Shown: positions 1-10,285, numbered from the stretch's first letter. The stretch: 64,000 bases of DNA from Mesobacillus jeotgali (GCF_014856545.2 NZ_CP109811.1:3528001-3592000), one strand, 5' to 3'. Made by a program: numbers and translations. Notes: generated by a model from the sequence alone, not told the origin.

Positions 1-608
1 CCGAGTATCAGGCTCAGGATCAGCATCGGCACTCCGATGACATTCAATATGTATGACCAATAATCCAGTTTTGTTAAATCCGTGATCCTCCATAACAGCT
101 TACCCCACTTTTTCCGCTTTAAAAGGTCATATTGAATGAGATATAGCAGCGAAAAGACCACTGAGATCGAAAATGCTCCATATGACAGGATCGCCATCGT
201 GATATGGATGAGCAGTAGTTCCGATATAAGCTGTTCGGACATAACATTTGAATCATATTGCACGGGTGCGAATGTATGGATTGCCATGATGATGAATCCA
301 AGGATATTTGTAAAAAAGACAATAAAATCTACTTTTAAAAGCTTATTGATTGCCAGCGACAGCGTTACCAGCACCCATGCATAAAAGTAAAGCCCTTCAA
401 AGAGGGTCAGAACTGGGAACCGGCCCTGGTCGATCATGTAATACAACAGGAAAATCGTCTGGAAACCCCAAACAAATGCAAGTAACCAGAAGGCAATTTG
501 GTTTGCCCTCCGGTTACTGTTAAGAAAATCGATAAAGTATAAGAGCACGCTGGCCGCGTAAATCACAATGGTTATTTCATGGAGACGCGTAATATAAAGA
601 TCACCCAT
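1..608 (-). CDS. hemX: HemX, cytochrome c assembly-type membrane protein (3' end outside window)
   Basis: An open frame of 202 codons runs off the left edge of the window. It begins at ATG 608, preceded by AGAGGTGGT, 14 bases after the hemA stop. The product is very hydrophobic, with about five membrane segments visible, and begins MGDLYITRLHEITIVIYAAS. Position directly after hemA and the membrane layout match HemX of Bacillus, a CcsA/ResC-like protein known to lower the level of HemA. It is the second gene of the hem operon. The function is inferred from family and context; the C-terminal half is not visible. Confidence 0.85.
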   Translation of the reverse strand, partial: MGDLYITRLHEITIVIYAASVLLYFIDFLNSNRRANQIAFWLLAFVWGFQTIFLLYYMIDQGRFPVLTLFEGLYFYAWVLVTLSLAINKLLKVDFIVFFTNILGFIIMAIHTFAPVQYDSNVMSEQLISELLLIHITMAILSYGAFSISVVFSLLYLIQYDLLKRKKWGKLLWRITDLTKLDYWSYILNVIGVPMLILSLIL

Positions 609-622
609 GGGCACCACCTCTC

Positions 623-1969
623 TTACGGCTGAAAAGAAGCCTGAGGCGAAGGGACTTTTACCTGCTTGGTTTCAGCTGTTTTCATTCCTTCTTGTTCAGC
701 GACGAGCTGTTCAATATTGAAAATCTTCACGAATAGATCAAGTGCTTCATCAGCATCCGGACCAGCCGCAAGCTCTTTCGCCTGCAGGATTGGATCTTTA
801 AGGAGCTGATTGATGATGCTTTTTGTATGCTTGTTAAGAACTTTAATATCACGATCAGATAGATGTGGCAGTTTTCGTTCGATGCTGTTCATCGTTTCCT
901 GCTGGATTGAAAGGGCTTTGACTCTCAATGCAGAAATGACCGGAACGACACCAAGTGTATTCAGCCACTGTTTGAATTGGACGATCTCACTTTCAATCAT
1001 GATCAGAATTTTCTCTGCTGCCTTCTGACGTTCCTGCAGATTCGCTTCAACGATGCCCTCTAGATCATCGATATCATAAAGGAAGACATTTTCAAGCGTC
1101 GCGATTTCCGGATCAAGATCACGTGGCACCGCAATATCCACCATGAATAATGGTTTTCCTTTTCGTTTTTGCTCGACCTTTGCCATCATATCCTTCGTGA
1201 CAACAAAGTTCTTCGCACCTGTTGAACTGATCAGGATATCCGCATCCACAAGCGCAGTTTGAAGTTCATCCAGTGTTTTTGCCTTGCCAGAAAAACGGTT
1301 CGCCAAATCCTCAGCTTTCTGGTAAGTACGGTTGATGACCGTCACCTTCTTTGCACCATTTGCATGAAGGTTCTGGATCGCAAGTTCACCCATCTTCCCA
1401 GCACCAAGAATCAAGACATGCTTCTGGTCCAGAGTGCCGAAAATCTTCTTGGCAAGCTCAACAGCTGCGTAACTTACAGAAACAGCATTCGCTCCGATAT
1501 CTGTTTCGGAATGGCCGCGCTTGGCGATAGTGACTGCCTGTTTGAACAGCTGGTTAAAGACCGTACCAGTCGTGTTCTTTTCAAGGCCAAGCATGAAGCT
1601 TGAACGCACCTGCCCAAGGATTTGGGTTTCACCCAACACCATGGAGTTCAAACCACAAGAAACCTTGAATAGATGCTCAATAGCCCCGTCTTGTTCATAG
1701 ATGAACAGGAACGGCGTGAATTCTGCCTGAGGGATCCCGAACCATTCAGATAGAAACTCTTTGATATAATATCTGCCTGTGTGAAGCTGATCCACGACAG
1801 CATATATTTCTGTACGGTTGCAAGTTGATACGATGACATTCTCAAGGATGCTCTTCTTTTCCTGAAGGGCGCTCATGGCTTCCCCAAGATTCGCCTCGTT
1901 AAATGTCAATCTTTCGCGGATTTCGACAGGGGCAGTTTTATAGTTAAGACCGACAACGATAATATGCAT
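623..1969 (-). CDS. hemA: Glutamyl-tRNA reductase
   Basis: This enzyme reduces glutamyl-tRNA(Glu) to glutamate-1-semialdehyde with NADPH, the first committed step of tetrapyrrole synthesis. The 448-residue product has the usual length. The catalytic cysteine is Cys50 in STCNRTE, the N-terminus reads [20 protein letters not shown], and a Rossmann motif ([12 protein letters not shown]) lies near residue 190. The frame is open further upstream to 2092, but ATG 1969 with GGGGGTG about 10 bases ahead matches the family start. A TATAAT on the minus strand at 2016-2021 may be the -10 element; I see no good -35. It leads the hem operon, with hemX following. Confidence 0.96.
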   Translation of the reverse strand: MHIIVVGLNYKTAPVEIRERLTFNEANLGEAMSALQEKKSILENVIVSTCNRTEIYAVVDQLHTGRYYIKEFLSEWFGIPQAEFTPFLFIYEQDGAIEHLFKVSCGLNSMVLGETQILGQVRSSFMLGLEKNTTGTVFNQLFKQAVTIAKRGHSETDIGANAVSVSYAAVELAKKIFGTLDQKHVLILGAGKMGELAIQNLHANGAKKVTVINRTYQKAEDLANRFSGKAKTLDELQTALVDADILISSTGAKNFVVTKDMMAKVEQKRKGKPLFMVDIAVPRDLDPEIATLENVFLYDIDDLEGIVEANLQERQKAAEKILIMIESEIVQFKQWLNTLGVVPVISALRVKALSIQQETMNSIERKLPHLSDRDIKVLNKHTKSIINQLLKDPILQAKELAAGPDADEALDLFVKIFNIEQLVAEQEGMKTAETKQVKVPSPQASFQP

Positions 1970-2229
1970 TATTAATTGACACCCCCACATAGAAATTGCA
2001 TAATTGGCTAAGGCAATTATACATGACGTTTTTTTTCTTCTTACGTTGTAAATGTGAACAACTAATGAAAAAACATATATATATAAATGCATTGATTAAA
2101 TTGGACTATATCATCTGTATGTTTGTTATACTTTTATACTATATCAAAAGCAAATAAACATACTCCCTAATGTACCTTATCAAAGTTTGTCCTTTAATTC
2201 AAGTGAGCCTTTCTGGAAGCGGTGAAAGA

Positions 2230-2715
2230 ATGAAAAATCAGAGAATTTTACCAGCAATGATATTAATCGGATTTGGAATTTACTTTTATCTTCAGCAGGA
2301 AAATGTATCGTTGTTCAATGAATTTTATACGTGGCCGACACTTTTGATCATCGTCGGAGCAGCCTTTTTAGTTCAGGGCTATTGGGGCAGGGATTATGAA
2401 GCGATCTTTCCGGGCGTGATACTCGTCGGCTTCGGTGTTCACTTCCATGTGGTCAATCAATTCACACTCTGGCCAGATCACCTTGGAGCTTTTATTTTAA
2501 TCATCGCCCTTGGCTTTTTGCTGCGATATCAGAAAACAGGCAACGGCTTGTTCCACGGCGTCCTCTTTCTCATCTTAGCAGGACTCCTGCTGTTTTATGA
2601 CAAAGTCAGCGGTTGGCTTGGTTTATTGGAAAACGGAGTTTCAACAGCATGGAGATTTTGGCCGGCAGCATTGATCCTTATTGGTATTTACCTGTTATTT
2701 ATGAAAAAGAAATAA
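2230..2715 (+). CDS. ysxD: Small multi-pass membrane protein, YsxD-like
   Basis: This 161-residue, strongly hydrophobic protein has roughly five membrane segments and a KKK C-terminus. It lies between ysxC and hemA, where B. subtilis has ysxD, and resembles the LiaI/LiaF-like membrane regions (DUF5668 type). ATG 2230 is preferred over the upstream ATG 2170 because GGAAGCGGTGAAAGA lies just ahead of it and the upstream 20 residues are polar and atypical. It is one of only three plus-strand genes in the window. The function is unknown; the ysxD name rests on position and general layout only. Confidence 0.75.
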   Translation: MKNQRILPAMILIGFGIYFYLQQENVSLFNEFYTWPTLLIIVGAAFLVQGYWGRDYEAIFPGVILVGFGVHFHVVNQFTLWPDHLGAFILIIALGFLLRYQKTGNGLFHGVLFLILAGLLLFYDKVSGWLGLLENGVSTAWRFWPAALILIGIYLLFMKKK

Positions 2716-2720
2716 GAAGA

Positions 2721-2750
2721 CCCGCACCGTAGTCGATACGGTGCGGGTTT
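2721..2750. terminator. Intrinsic terminator between convergent ysxD-like gene and ysxC
   Basis: An 11-bp perfect stem (CCCGCACCGTA / TACGGTGCGGG) has a 5-base loop and is followed by TTTCTTT on the plus strand. It starts 5 bases after the plus-strand stop codon. It may also act weakly for ysxC on the minus strand, where the following sequence is TCTTCTT. Confidence 0.9.
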
Positions 2751-2771
2751 CTTTGTGCTTCTATGAAAAAA

Positions 2772-3356
2772 TCATCTCATGAAACTTCCTAATACTGACC
2801 AGGCTTTGTCTTTCCCTTCCCCTGTTTCTGATGAGAAAAGAATAATTGTATCATCCGGATCGAGATCAAGTGTCTCTTTTGTAATCTTTAAGTGCTTTTG
2901 CCACTTTGATTTTGGAATTTTATCCGCTTTGGTCGCGATGATAATAACGGGTATTTCATAATGCTTCAAGAAATCATACATCATGACATCATCCTTTGAA
3001 GGCGGATGCCTCAGGTCAACGATCAAAAGCATTGCTTTCAATTGTTCTCGTGATGTGATATACGTTTCAATCATCTTGCCCCAGGCTTCACGCTCGGACT
3101 TCGAAACCTTGGCGTATCCGTACCCTGGAACATCAACAAAATGAAGTATTTCATTGATCAGATAAAAATTCAGTGTCTGTGTTTTTCCAGGCTTTGATGA
3201 AGTCCTGGCGAGGGCTTTTCTATTAAGCATTTTATTGATAAAAGAAGACTTGCCAACATTCGACCGGCCTGCAAGGGCGAACTCCGGAAGATTGCCTTCC
3301 GGATATTGATTCGGCCTTACAGCACTGATCACGATTTCTGCACTATTTACTTTCAT
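2772..3356 (-). CDS. ysxC: Ribosome biogenesis GTP-binding protein YsxC/EngB
   Basis: This essential GTPase acts in large ribosomal subunit assembly. The 194-residue protein shows G1 GRSNVGKSS at residues 30-38, G3 DVPGYG at 75-80 and G4 TKAD at 142-145, all intact. The start ATG overlaps the lonA stop by 4 bases (ATGA), so translation is coupled to lonA. This lonA-ysxC pairing is the standard Bacillus arrangement. Confidence 0.96.
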   Translation of the reverse strand: MKVNSAEIVISAVRPNQYPEGNLPEFALAGRSNVGKSSFINKMLNRKALARTSSKPGKTQTLNFYLINEILHFVDVPGYGYAKVSKSEREAWGKMIETYITSREQLKAMLLIVDLRHPPSKDDVMMYDFLKHYEIPVIIIATKADKIPKSKWQKHLKITKETLDLDPDDTIILFSSETGEGKDKAWSVLGSFMR

Positions 3357-5680
3357 TGAGAATCACCGCTGGCAAGAGCGTGCTTCAATACTTCATCTAA
3401 ATGAGAAACTAACACAAATTCAAGCTCCTTACGTACACTTTCTGGAATATCATCAATATCTTTTTCATTATCCTTTGGACAAATAACCTTGGTTAAGCCT
3501 GCTCTGTGGGCGCTCAACGATTTTTCCTTAAGACCGCCAATTGGCAATACTCTTCCTCTAAGCGTTATTTCTCCTGTCATACCCACTTCCCTGCGGATCG
3601 GCTTTCCTGACAAAGCAGATACAAGCGCAGTAGCAATCGTAATACCCGCTGAAGGACCATCTTTTGGAACAGCACCTTCAGGAACATGGATATGAATATC
3701 ATTCTTTTCATGGAAGTCCGGATCAATGTCCAGATCCTTCGCTTTTGAACGCACATAGCTGAAGGCAGCCTGTGCAGATTCCTTCATGACATCTCCTAGC
3801 TTACCAGTAAGGACAAGCTTGCCTTTTCCTGGTGACAGGGAAACTTCTATTTGGAGGGTATCGCCACCAACGGTCGTATAAGCGAGACCGGTGGCAACAC
3901 CTATCTGATCTTCCAACTCCGCCTGCCCATACCTGAACTTAGTCTTTCCGAGGAAGTCCTCGACGTTCTTTTCACTGACGATCACACGTTTTTTCTCACC
4001 GGAAACAACGATTTTCGCTGTTTTTCTGCAGATGGATGCAAGCTGCCTCTCAAGGGAGCGCACACCAGATTCCCGTGTATAATAACGAATTACCTTCGTA
4101 ATCGCTTCATCTTTCATCTGAAGCTGTGATTTTGACAGACCATGGTCCTTGATTTGTCTTGGAAGAAGATGATCCTTGGCAATGTGAAGCTTTTCCTGCT
4201 CGGTATAGCCTGCAATATTGATGATCTCCATTCTGTCGAGCAGCGGGCCTGGTACAGTTGAAAGATTATTGGCAGTAGCGATGAACATTACTTTTGAAAG
4301 GTCATATGCCTCTTCAATGTAATGGTCGCTGAAATTATGGTTTTGTTCCGGATCCAGTACCTCTAGCATTGCGGAAGAAGGGTCCCCACGGAAATCATTG
4401 GACATTTTATCGATTTCATCAAGAAGGAACACAGGGTTAATCGTTCCTGCCTTTTTCATCCCCTGGATGATCCTGCCCGGCATCGCACCGACATAAGTCC
4501 TTCTGTGGCCGCGAATTTCTGACTCATCACGGACACCGCCCAAAGATACCCTTACAAAGTTGCGGTTCAGGGATTTAGCGATCGACCTGGCCAGGCTCGT
4601 TTTACCGACTCCCGGAGGTCCAGCCAAACACAGGATCGGTCCTTTTAATGAGTTCGTCAGCTTCTGGACTGCCAGATACTCAAGTACCCTTTCCTTGACT
4701 TTTTCTAATCCATAATGATCCTTATCAAGAATCTTTTCCGCCTTGCTGATATCCAGGTCATCCTCTGTCGACTTTGACCATGGCAAAGCAACAAGCCATT
4801 CAATATAATTTCGGATTACTGCGCTTTCAGCAGAAGTTGTCGGGACTTTCTCGTAACGGTCGAGTTCCTTCAAAGCCGTTTCCTTCACATTTTCAGGCAT
4901 TCCGGCAAGCTCGATTTTTTCGGTAAGTTCAGCAATTTCTCCTGTCTTTCCTTCCTTTTCACCAAGCTCCTTCTGGATTGCCTTCATCTGCTCACGCAAA
5001 TAATATTCCTTTTGGGTACGTTCCATCGAACGTTTTACACGCTGGCCAATCTTTTTCTCAAGACCCAGCACTTCTTTTTCATTATGGATGATTTCGATGA
5101 CACGATTCATCCGTTCCTTGATGTCAATTGTCTCAAGAATCTCCTGTTTCTCTTTGAGCTTAAGAGGCAGATGGGAGGCAATGATGTCCGCCATCCTTCC
5201 AGGCTCCTCGATATCAGAAACAGATGCATACGTTTCCGCAGAAATCTTCTTGGACATCTTTATGTATTGTTCGAAATACTCAAGCATTGTCCTCATCAAT
5301 GCTTCATCTTCGACATCTTTTGACTCATCATCCTCGAAGGTTCTTACTTTGCAGGAAAAATGGTCATTCTCGTCAAAAAGTTCAATGATTTCAGCTCTGG
5401 ACAACCCTTCAACCAGCACTCGGATCGTTCCGTTCGGGAGCTTCAGCATTTGTTTGACGCGAGTCAATGTACCCATCTGGTACAAATCCTCCTCGCCGGG
5501 TTCATCTATGGATATATCCTTTTGGGTTGTAAGATAGATTAAATGGTCATCCACCATTGCCTTTTCCAATGCCTGTACCGATTTTTCTCGACCTACATCC
5601 AAATGCAGAACCATCGTCGGGTACACAAGCAAACCGCGCAGCGGCAGGAGTGGGACAGTGTGCTCATTCTTATTCGCCAT
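3353..5680 (-). CDS. lonA: ATP-dependent Lon protease LonA
   Basis: This soluble AAA+ serine protease degrades misfolded and regulatory proteins. The 775-residue product has the normal length, with an N-terminal substrate domain ([20 protein letters not shown]), a central ATPase with Walker [10 protein letters not shown], and a C-terminal protease domain with the catalytic serine in KDGPSAG. TTGGAGGTG precedes the ATG. It overlaps ysxC downstream. I looked for the CtsR heptad repeat (GGTCAAA type) upstream and did not see one, so heat-shock control as in B. subtilis is not evident from sequence. Confidence 0.97.
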   Translation of the reverse strand: MANKNEHTVPLLPLRGLLVYPTMVLHLDVGREKSVQALEKAMVDDHLIYLTTQKDISIDEPGEEDLYQMGTLTRVKQMLKLPNGTIRVLVEGLSRAEIIELFDENDHFSCKVRTFEDDESKDVEDEALMRTMLEYFEQYIKMSKKISAETYASVSDIEEPGRMADIIASHLPLKLKEKQEILETIDIKERMNRVIEIIHNEKEVLGLEKKIGQRVKRSMERTQKEYYLREQMKAIQKELGEKEGKTGEIAELTEKIELAGMPENVKETALKELDRYEKVPTTSAESAVIRNYIEWLVALPWSKSTEDDLDISKAEKILDKDHYGLEKVKERVLEYLAVQKLTNSLKGPILCLAGPPGVGKTSLARSIAKSLNRNFVRVSLGGVRDESEIRGHRRTYVGAMPGRIIQGMKKAGTINPVFLLDEIDKMSNDFRGDPSSAMLEVLDPEQNHNFSDHYIEEAYDLSKVMFIATANNLSTVPGPLLDRMEIINIAGYTEQEKLHIAKDHLLPRQIKDHGLSKSQLQMKDEAITKVIRYYTRESGVRSLERQLASICRKTAKIVVSGEKKRVIVSEKNVEDFLGKTKFRYGQAELEDQIGVATGLAYTTVGGDTLQIEVSLSPGKGKLVLTGKLGDVMKESAQAAFSYVRSKAKDLDIDPDFHEKNDIHIHVPEGAVPKDGPSAGITIATALVSALSGKPIRREVGMTGEITLRGRVLPIGGLKEKSLSAHRAGLTKVICPKDNEKDIDDIPESVRKELEFVLVSHLDEVLKHALASGDSQ

Positions 5681-6073
5681 GACATTGCACCTCCAACATG
5701 CATTGTATCAAACCATAAGTATAATAATACTTTGTTGTTCAATTCTATCGTATTTATTTTCAGGTGTCTAATAACAAGAGCATTTAGCATCGTTTTGCGT
5801 CATTGATTAGTATCCTGATATTTATGCGAAAATATGTCTACATCTGAAGTTACTTTCAAAAGCAAACGGTATCTATTTTTGGAAGCAGCAACTTCAACAT
5901 GGTAACCTCTATTACACCCTCTTTCCTTTTTCAGGGAAAAATAAACCCGCTTTTCTTCGTAAGTTGCTATGTGAATTATTGATGGAAGTTATTATAGTTT
6001 TTGTCTCTAACTTCACGGCTGCTCCCAGGATTTTTCTCTAAAAGGCCTATTGATCCCCTGGTCAGTAAAAAAA
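5681..6073. other. Non-coding gap between lonA start and lonB terminator
   Basis: No gene with a credible ribosome binding site is seen in this stretch of about 390 bases. It must carry the lonA promoter; the only -10-like string close to the start (TACAAT, minus strand, 5702-5707) lies too near the ribosome binding site to be convincing. Two loose inverted repeats built on the same core occur: TGAAGTTA 5845-5852 with AACTTCA 5890-5896, and GAAGTTA 5985-5991 with TAACTTC 6008-6014. The first resembles the left arm of the array repeats at 7980-8490. Confidence 0.5.
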
Positions 6074-6075
6074 CC

Positions 6076-6108
6076 CCTAAAAAAAGAACGCCGGCAAGCG
6101 TTCTTTTT
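6076..6108 (-). terminator. Intrinsic terminator of lonB
   Basis: On the minus strand, an 11-bp stem (AAAAAGAACGC with GCGTTCTTTTT) with a 6-base loop starts 7 bases after the lonB stop and ends in a T run. Confidence 0.9.
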
Positions 6109-6115
6109 CGCGTTA

Positions 6116-7783
6116 TTAGCTCGTCTCTTTTTGTGTCAGTTCATCGGCTGCCTTGATAATCTGCTCTCTCGGATGATCTTTTAAAAGAGCAATTTCAAAG
6201 ACTTCGATCAGGTGGGTGACTGGAATAATCTCTATATTAGTTATTTCATTAAGGATGGTCTGCACATTTTCCTGCGGAATAATTACCTTTTTGGCACCCG
6301 CCTTTTTCGCAGCCTTCACTTTAGGATAAACACCGCCAATCGGCTTCACATTGCCATGGATACTGATTTCTCCTGTCATAGCGACAGTATTGTCCATTGG
6401 GATTTTATAAATGGCTGAATAAATCCCCGTTGCCATCGCGATTCCGGCAGATGGTCCGTCGATTGGAGTACCGCCAGGGAAATTAACATGGATATCAAAT
6501 TCATCGGCCGGGACACCCATCGACCGGAGAACGGTGATGACATTTTCAATTGACCCTCGCGCCATACTCTTTCTGCGAATTGATTTTCCCTGTCCGCCGA
6601 TGCTCTCTTCATCGACGATCCCTGTAATATTGATGGAGCCTTTTTCTTTTGCTTTAATGACCGTCACTTCGATTTCAAGAAGTGCACCTGTATTTGGTCC
6701 ATAGACAGCCAGCCCATTGACAAGACCAACTGCTGACTTTTCATTGATTCTTCTTTCCATTCTCGGTGTCAGCTGGCTTGAATGCACCACCCATTCGATT
6801 TCTTCTTCTTTAATGTAGGTACGTTCATCTGTTATGGCCAATCCTGCAGCAATCTGTACCATATTAACGGCTTCGCGCCCATTCCGTGCATAGTTTGACA
6901 AGATTTCAATCGCTTTATCACTCATAGTCAGTTGTACTTTTTCAGCAGCATTTCTGGCTACTTCAGAAATTTCCTCTTGGCTTAGCTCACGGAAAAATAC
7001 TTCCATGCATCTCGACCTGATCGCCGGAGGGATTTCGCTTGGAGTTCTTGTCGTTGCTCCTACAAGGCGGAAGTCTGCCGGGAGCCCATTTTTGAAGATG
7101 TCGTGGATATGGCTTGGGATTTGAGTGTTTTCTTCATTATAATACGCACTCTCTAGGAACACTTTCCTGTCTTCTAATACTTTCAATAGCTTGTTCATTT
7201 GGATCGAATGCAACTCTCCAATTTCATCAATGAATAATACTCCGCCATGAGCATTGGTAACAGCCCCTTGTTTTGGCTGAGGAATACCTGCCTGGCCCAT
7301 CGCTCCGGCCCCTTGATAGATCGGGTCATGAACCGAACCAATCAGTGGGTCAGCGATTCCTCTCTCATCAAACCTCGCCGTCGTAGCATCCAGCTCAACA
7401 AATACTGAAGATTTCTTGAAGGGGGATTTTTGGTTTTGCTTTGCTTCCTCCAACACAAGCCTGGCTGCAGCAGTTTTCCCTACTCCCGGTGGTCCATAGA
7501 TGATGACATGCTGCGGATTAGGTCCACATAAGGCAGCTTTTAGTGCCTTGATTCCATCTTCCTGTCCGACAATGTCCTTGAAGCTTGATGGTCTGACTTT
7601 TTCAGCTAGCGGTTCACTCAGGGAGACCGATCTCATCTTCCTTAACTGTTCCATTTCCTTTCGGGATTCCCGATCGATTGACACTTTTTGAGTCCGCTGA
7701 TTCTTAAGTAAATTCCAGAAATACAGCCCGATGATGATTCCGAAAAACAGCTGTATGAACAAGGCGATTCCGGTCCAACTCAA
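6116..7783 (-). CDS. lonB: Membrane-associated Lon-type protease LonB
   Basis: This sporulation-associated Lon paralogue has 555 residues. The start is TTG 7783 with GGGAGGG seven bases ahead. Residues 5-25 form an N-terminal membrane anchor (IALFIQLFFGIIIGLYFWNL). The AAA+ domain has Walker [13 protein letters not shown] near residue 97, and the C-terminal protease domain has the catalytic serine in DGPSAG. In B. subtilis lonB is made in the forespore under sigma-F; I did not find a clear sigma-F promoter here. It stands alone, with its own terminator and a 760-base upstream gap that contains a tandem repeat array. Confidence 0.95.
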   Translation of the reverse strand: MSWTGIALFIQLFFGIIIGLYFWNLLKNQRTQKVSIDRESRKEMEQLRKMRSVSLSEPLAEKVRPSSFKDIVGQEDGIKALKAALCGPNPQHVIIYGPPGVGKTAAARLVLEEAKQNQKSPFKKSSVFVELDATTARFDERGIADPLIGSVHDPIYQGAGAMGQAGIPQPKQGAVTNAHGGVLFIDEIGELHSIQMNKLLKVLEDRKVFLESAYYNEENTQIPSHIHDIFKNGLPADFRLVGATTRTPSEIPPAIRSRCMEVFFRELSQEEISEVARNAAEKVQLTMSDKAIEILSNYARNGREAVNMVQIAAGLAITDERTYIKEEEIEWVVHSSQLTPRMERRINEKSAVGLVNGLAVYGPNTGALLEIEVTVIKAKEKGSINITGIVDEESIGGQGKSIRRKSMARGSIENVITVLRSMGVPADEFDIHVNFPGGTPIDGPSAGIAMATGIYSAIYKIPMDNTVAMTGEISIHGNVKPIGGVYPKVKAAKKAGAKKVIIPQENVQTILNEITNIEIIPVTHLIEVFEIALLKDHPREQIIKAADELTQKETS

Positions 7784-7979
7784 TTATATTCCCTCCCATA
7801 AGTTGATACTATTGGCTTTAACCTAGTATCCCCCTGACAGTGTTGGAATAAACAATATTTTCAAGTGAATTTTCCCACCTGAAGAGACCTTGGTTTGGTA
7901 GTGAAATTAATAGTTTTTCTCCAATTCGAAAGAAGGTTTTGACCTAGTTCGGACAGCTTTTATTCTTTCAACACCAAAC

Positions 7980-8490
7980 CTGTCTGAAGTTACCCTTTCT
8001 TCTGACAACTTTTCTTCCTTTAACAGCAAACCTGTCTAAAGTTGCCCTTTCTTTTGACAGCTTTTCCTCCTTTAACAGCAAACCTGTCTAAAGTTGCCCT
8101 TTCTTTTGACAGCTTTTCCTCTTTCAGCACCAAACCTGTCTGAAGTTCACCTTTCTTTTGACAGTTTTTCTTTTTTCAGCACCAAACCTGTCTGAAGTTG
8201 CTCTTACTTTTGACAGCTTTTCCTCTTTCAGCACCAAACCTGTCTTAAGTTACCCTTTCTTTTGACAGCTTTTCCTCTTTTAACATCAAACCTGTCTTAA
8301 GTTACCCTTTCTTTTGACAGTTTTTCTTTTTTCAGCACCAAACCTGTCTTAAGTTGCTCTTACTTTTGACAGCTTTTCCTCTTTCAGCACCAAACCTGTC
8401 TGAAGTTACCCTTTCTTCTGACAGCTTTTCCTCTTTCAACACTAAACCTGTCTGAAGTTGGCTCTACTTTCTCCGCTAAACCTGTTCGAA
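7980..8490. repeat. Tandem array of ten 52-bp hairpin units (array 1)
   Basis: Ten units follow one another with an exact 52-base period; CTGTC begins at 7980, 8032, 8084, 8136, 8188, 8240, 8292, 8344, 8396 and 8448. Each unit reads left arm CTGTCTRAAG, a 9-base loop (TTRCCCTTT type), right arm CTTTTGACAG, then a 23-base pyrimidine-rich spacer (CTTTTCCTCTTTCA plus a CACCAAAC-like end). Arms pair with one T-T mismatch. Units 4-5-6 resemble 7-8-9, showing a 156-base higher-order duplication. A shortened copy sits at 8482, and a degenerate one precedes 7980. The array lies between the clpX terminator and the lonB start. No open frame of merit crosses it. Confidence 0.95.
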
Positions 8491-8503
8491 TTTCATTGTG
8501 GCA

Positions 8504-8539
8504 AATAAAAAAATCCCGGTGAAAAATTCACCGGGATTT
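8504..8539 (-). terminator. Intrinsic terminator of clpX
   Basis: On the minus strand, a 13-bp perfect stem (AAATCCCGGTGAA / TTCACCGGGATTT) with a 3-base loop is followed by TTTT, 8 bases after the clpX stop. Confidence 0.93.
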
Positions 8540-8546
8540 ATGCTTA

Positions 8547-9809
8547 TTAAGCTGAATTTCTTTCGTCTTTAAGAACAGTACCATCCTCTAACACGAGCTT
8601 TGGCGGCATGTTGTTTTCGATTGTTTCCTTCGTGATGATGCATTTAACAATGTCATCACGTGAAGGAAGGTCGAACATGACATCCAGCATGATGCCTTCG
8701 ATGATTGAGCGAAGTCCGCGGGCACCTGTTTTGCGCTCAATTGCTTTTTTGGCAATTTCAATCAGTGCGTCGTCTTCGAAGTCAAGCTCGACATTATCCA
8801 GCTCAAGCATTTTTTGATACTGTTTTACAAGTGCGTTCTTCGGTTTTGTCAGGATTTCGACTAGCGCTTCTTCATCAAGCGGAGTCAAGCTGGCAATTAC
8901 TGGAAGACGACCGATGAATTCAGGGATCAACCCGAATTTCAGCAAGTCTTCAGGAAGCACTTTTGAAAGCAGTTCCTTCTTGTCTAGATCTTCCTCTTTC
9001 TTTTCAGAGCCAAAGCCAATTACTTTCTGGCCAAGGCGGCGCTTGATGATTTGTTCGATACCGTCGAATGCTCCGCCACAAATGAACAGGATATTCGTCG
9101 TATCGATCTGGATGAATTCTTGATGTGGATGCTTTCGTCCACCTTGTGGCGGTACGCTTGCAACTGTCCCTTCAAGAATTTTCAGAAGTGCCTGCTGTAC
9201 ACCTTCACCGGAAACATCTCTAGTAATAGAAGGGTTTTCGGATTTTCTGGCGATTTTATCGATTTCATCGATATAAATGATTCCTTTTTCAGCCTTTTCC
9301 ACATCATAATCAGCTGATTGGATCAATTTTAGCAGAATGTTTTCAACGTCTTCACCAACATAACCTGCTTCTGTCAGTGATGTTGCATCCGCGATTGCGA
9401 ATGGCACATTGAGAATACGTGCCAAAGTTTGTGCCAGCAACGTTTTACCGCTGCCTGTTGGCCCGATCATCGCAATATTACTCTTCGAAAGTTCAACGTC
9501 ATCAATCTTGCTGTTTGAGTTGATACGCTTATAGTGATTGTAAACGGCTACAGACAAATTCTTCTTCGCCTGGTCCTGCCCAATTACATACTCATTAAGA
9601 ATATCGCGGATTTCCTGTGGTTTTGGAACATCCTTAAACTCAACTTCTTCTTCAGTGCCAAGTTCCTCTTCAACGATTTCTGTGCATAATTCAATACACT
9701 CGTCACAGATATAGACGCCTGGCCCTGCTACCAATTTGCGGACTTGATCCTGCGTCTTGCCGCAGAAAGAACATTTGAGCTGCCCTTTTTCATCATTAAA
9801 TTTGAACAA
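8547..9809 (-). CDS. clpX: ClpX, ATP-binding subunit of the ClpXP protease
   Basis: This AAA+ unfoldase feeds substrates to ClpP. From TTG 9809 the product is 420 residues, the family length. Zinc-binding cysteines are C13, C16, C35 and C38; Walker A is GPTGSGKT near residue 117; Walker B is IIYIDEID; the ClpP-binding loop IGF occurs in QKVIGFGSE. The frame extends to an upstream ATG at 9839, but AGGGGTGAAGGC sits just ahead of the TTG, and the protein then begins [15 protein letters not shown] as in relatives. It is monocistronic, between tig and lonB. Confidence 0.97.
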   Translation of the reverse strand: MFKFNDEKGQLKCSFCGKTQDQVRKLVAGPGVYICDECIELCTEIVEEELGTEEEVEFKDVPKPQEIRDILNEYVIGQDQAKKNLSVAVYNHYKRINSNSKIDDVELSKSNIAMIGPTGSGKTLLAQTLARILNVPFAIADATSLTEAGYVGEDVENILLKLIQSADYDVEKAEKGIIYIDEIDKIARKSENPSITRDVSGEGVQQALLKILEGTVASVPPQGGRKHPHQEFIQIDTTNILFICGGAFDGIEQIIKRRLGQKVIGFGSEKKEEDLDKKELLSKVLPEDLLKFGLIPEFIGRLPVIASLTPLDEEALVEILTKPKNALVKQYQKMLELDNVELDFEDDALIEIAKKAIERKTGARGLRSIIEGIMLDVMFDLPSRDDIVKCIITKETIENNMPPKLVLEDGTVLKDERNSA

Positions 9810-9916
9810 TGCCTTCACCCCTTGAGAACTTCTAAACATATATAAAGCTGCGATTCATAAGCAAACGATCAGTTAAGTAACAGTTTTTCTGCTTCAGTCG
9901 AGCAGGTATGTATTGC

Positions 9917-9922
9917 ATTGTA
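9917..9922 (-). promoter_or_regulatory. Possible extended -10 element of clpX
   Basis: The minus strand reads TGATACAAT here, an extended -10 (TG-N-TACAAT), about 108 bases ahead of the clpX start. No convincing -35 is seen, so this is tentative. Confidence 0.4.
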
Positions 9923-10088
9923 TCACATTTTGCCAGGGTACAGGAAATAATAACCCTCGGCCATTTCAGTTTCGCGCTTATGAATCGAAAAAAATATGTA
10001 CTAACACATCTTATCCATAAATCATGCCATTAAATCGACTTAGAGCAAATTGCTAAAAAAATTATGTATGTATATTGGTGTTAATTGT

Positions 10089-10121
10089 AGAAAACAAGGC
10101 ACGATTTACTCGCGCCTTGTT
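10089..10121 (-). terminator. Intrinsic terminator downstream of tig
   Basis: On the minus strand, AACAAGGC and GCCTTGTT pair with further inner pairs (one mismatch), followed by TTTTC. It lies about 165 bases beyond the tig stop because a palindromic repeat element occupies the space between. Confidence 0.7.
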
Positions 10122-10160
10122 CCTATATTATATACTAAGTATAAAATTCACTTTGAGAAA

Positions 10161-10280
10161 TGTCTAGCTTCAGCGCCTAGCCCCTCGAGTCACTTCGATC
10201 CGCCCGATGAAGTCAAAGAACGACTTCACCGGTCGGCCCTCCAGTGCTTGTCGGGGCTGACCAAGGCGCTTACGCTTTTC
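10161..10280. repeat. Palindromic dispersed repeat element (type A) after tig
   Basis: This 120-base element can fold into a long interrupted hairpin. AGCGCCT-AGCCCC at 10172-10184 pairs with GGGGCT at 10253-10258 and AGGCGCT at 10264-10270. An inner hairpin is TGAAGTC / GACTTCA at 10208-10228. I recognise this sequence style (TCTAGC..CAGCGCCTAGCCCCTCG ... GGGGCTGACCAAGGCGCTTACGC) from intergenic regions of many Bacillaceae; that is memory, not a search. It abuts the double stop codon of tig. No protein is encoded. Confidence 0.8.
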
Positions 10281-10285
10281 TCTTA

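Noticed and set aside
1970..2092. N-terminal extension of hemA by 41 codons
   Set aside because: The residues are not HemA-like and the promoter-like TATAAT lies inside; ATG 1969 has the ribosome binding site.
5702..5707. TACAAT as the lonA -10 element
   Set aside because: The implied start site would almost touch the ribosome binding site; no -35 element fits.
5681..6073. CtsR operator for lonA
   Set aside because: I looked for GGTCAAA-type tandem heptads on both strands and saw none.
7980..8490. CRISPR array
   Set aside because: The whole 52-base unit is repeated; there are no unique spacers between repeats, and no cas genes are seen. The same holds for 33091-33440.
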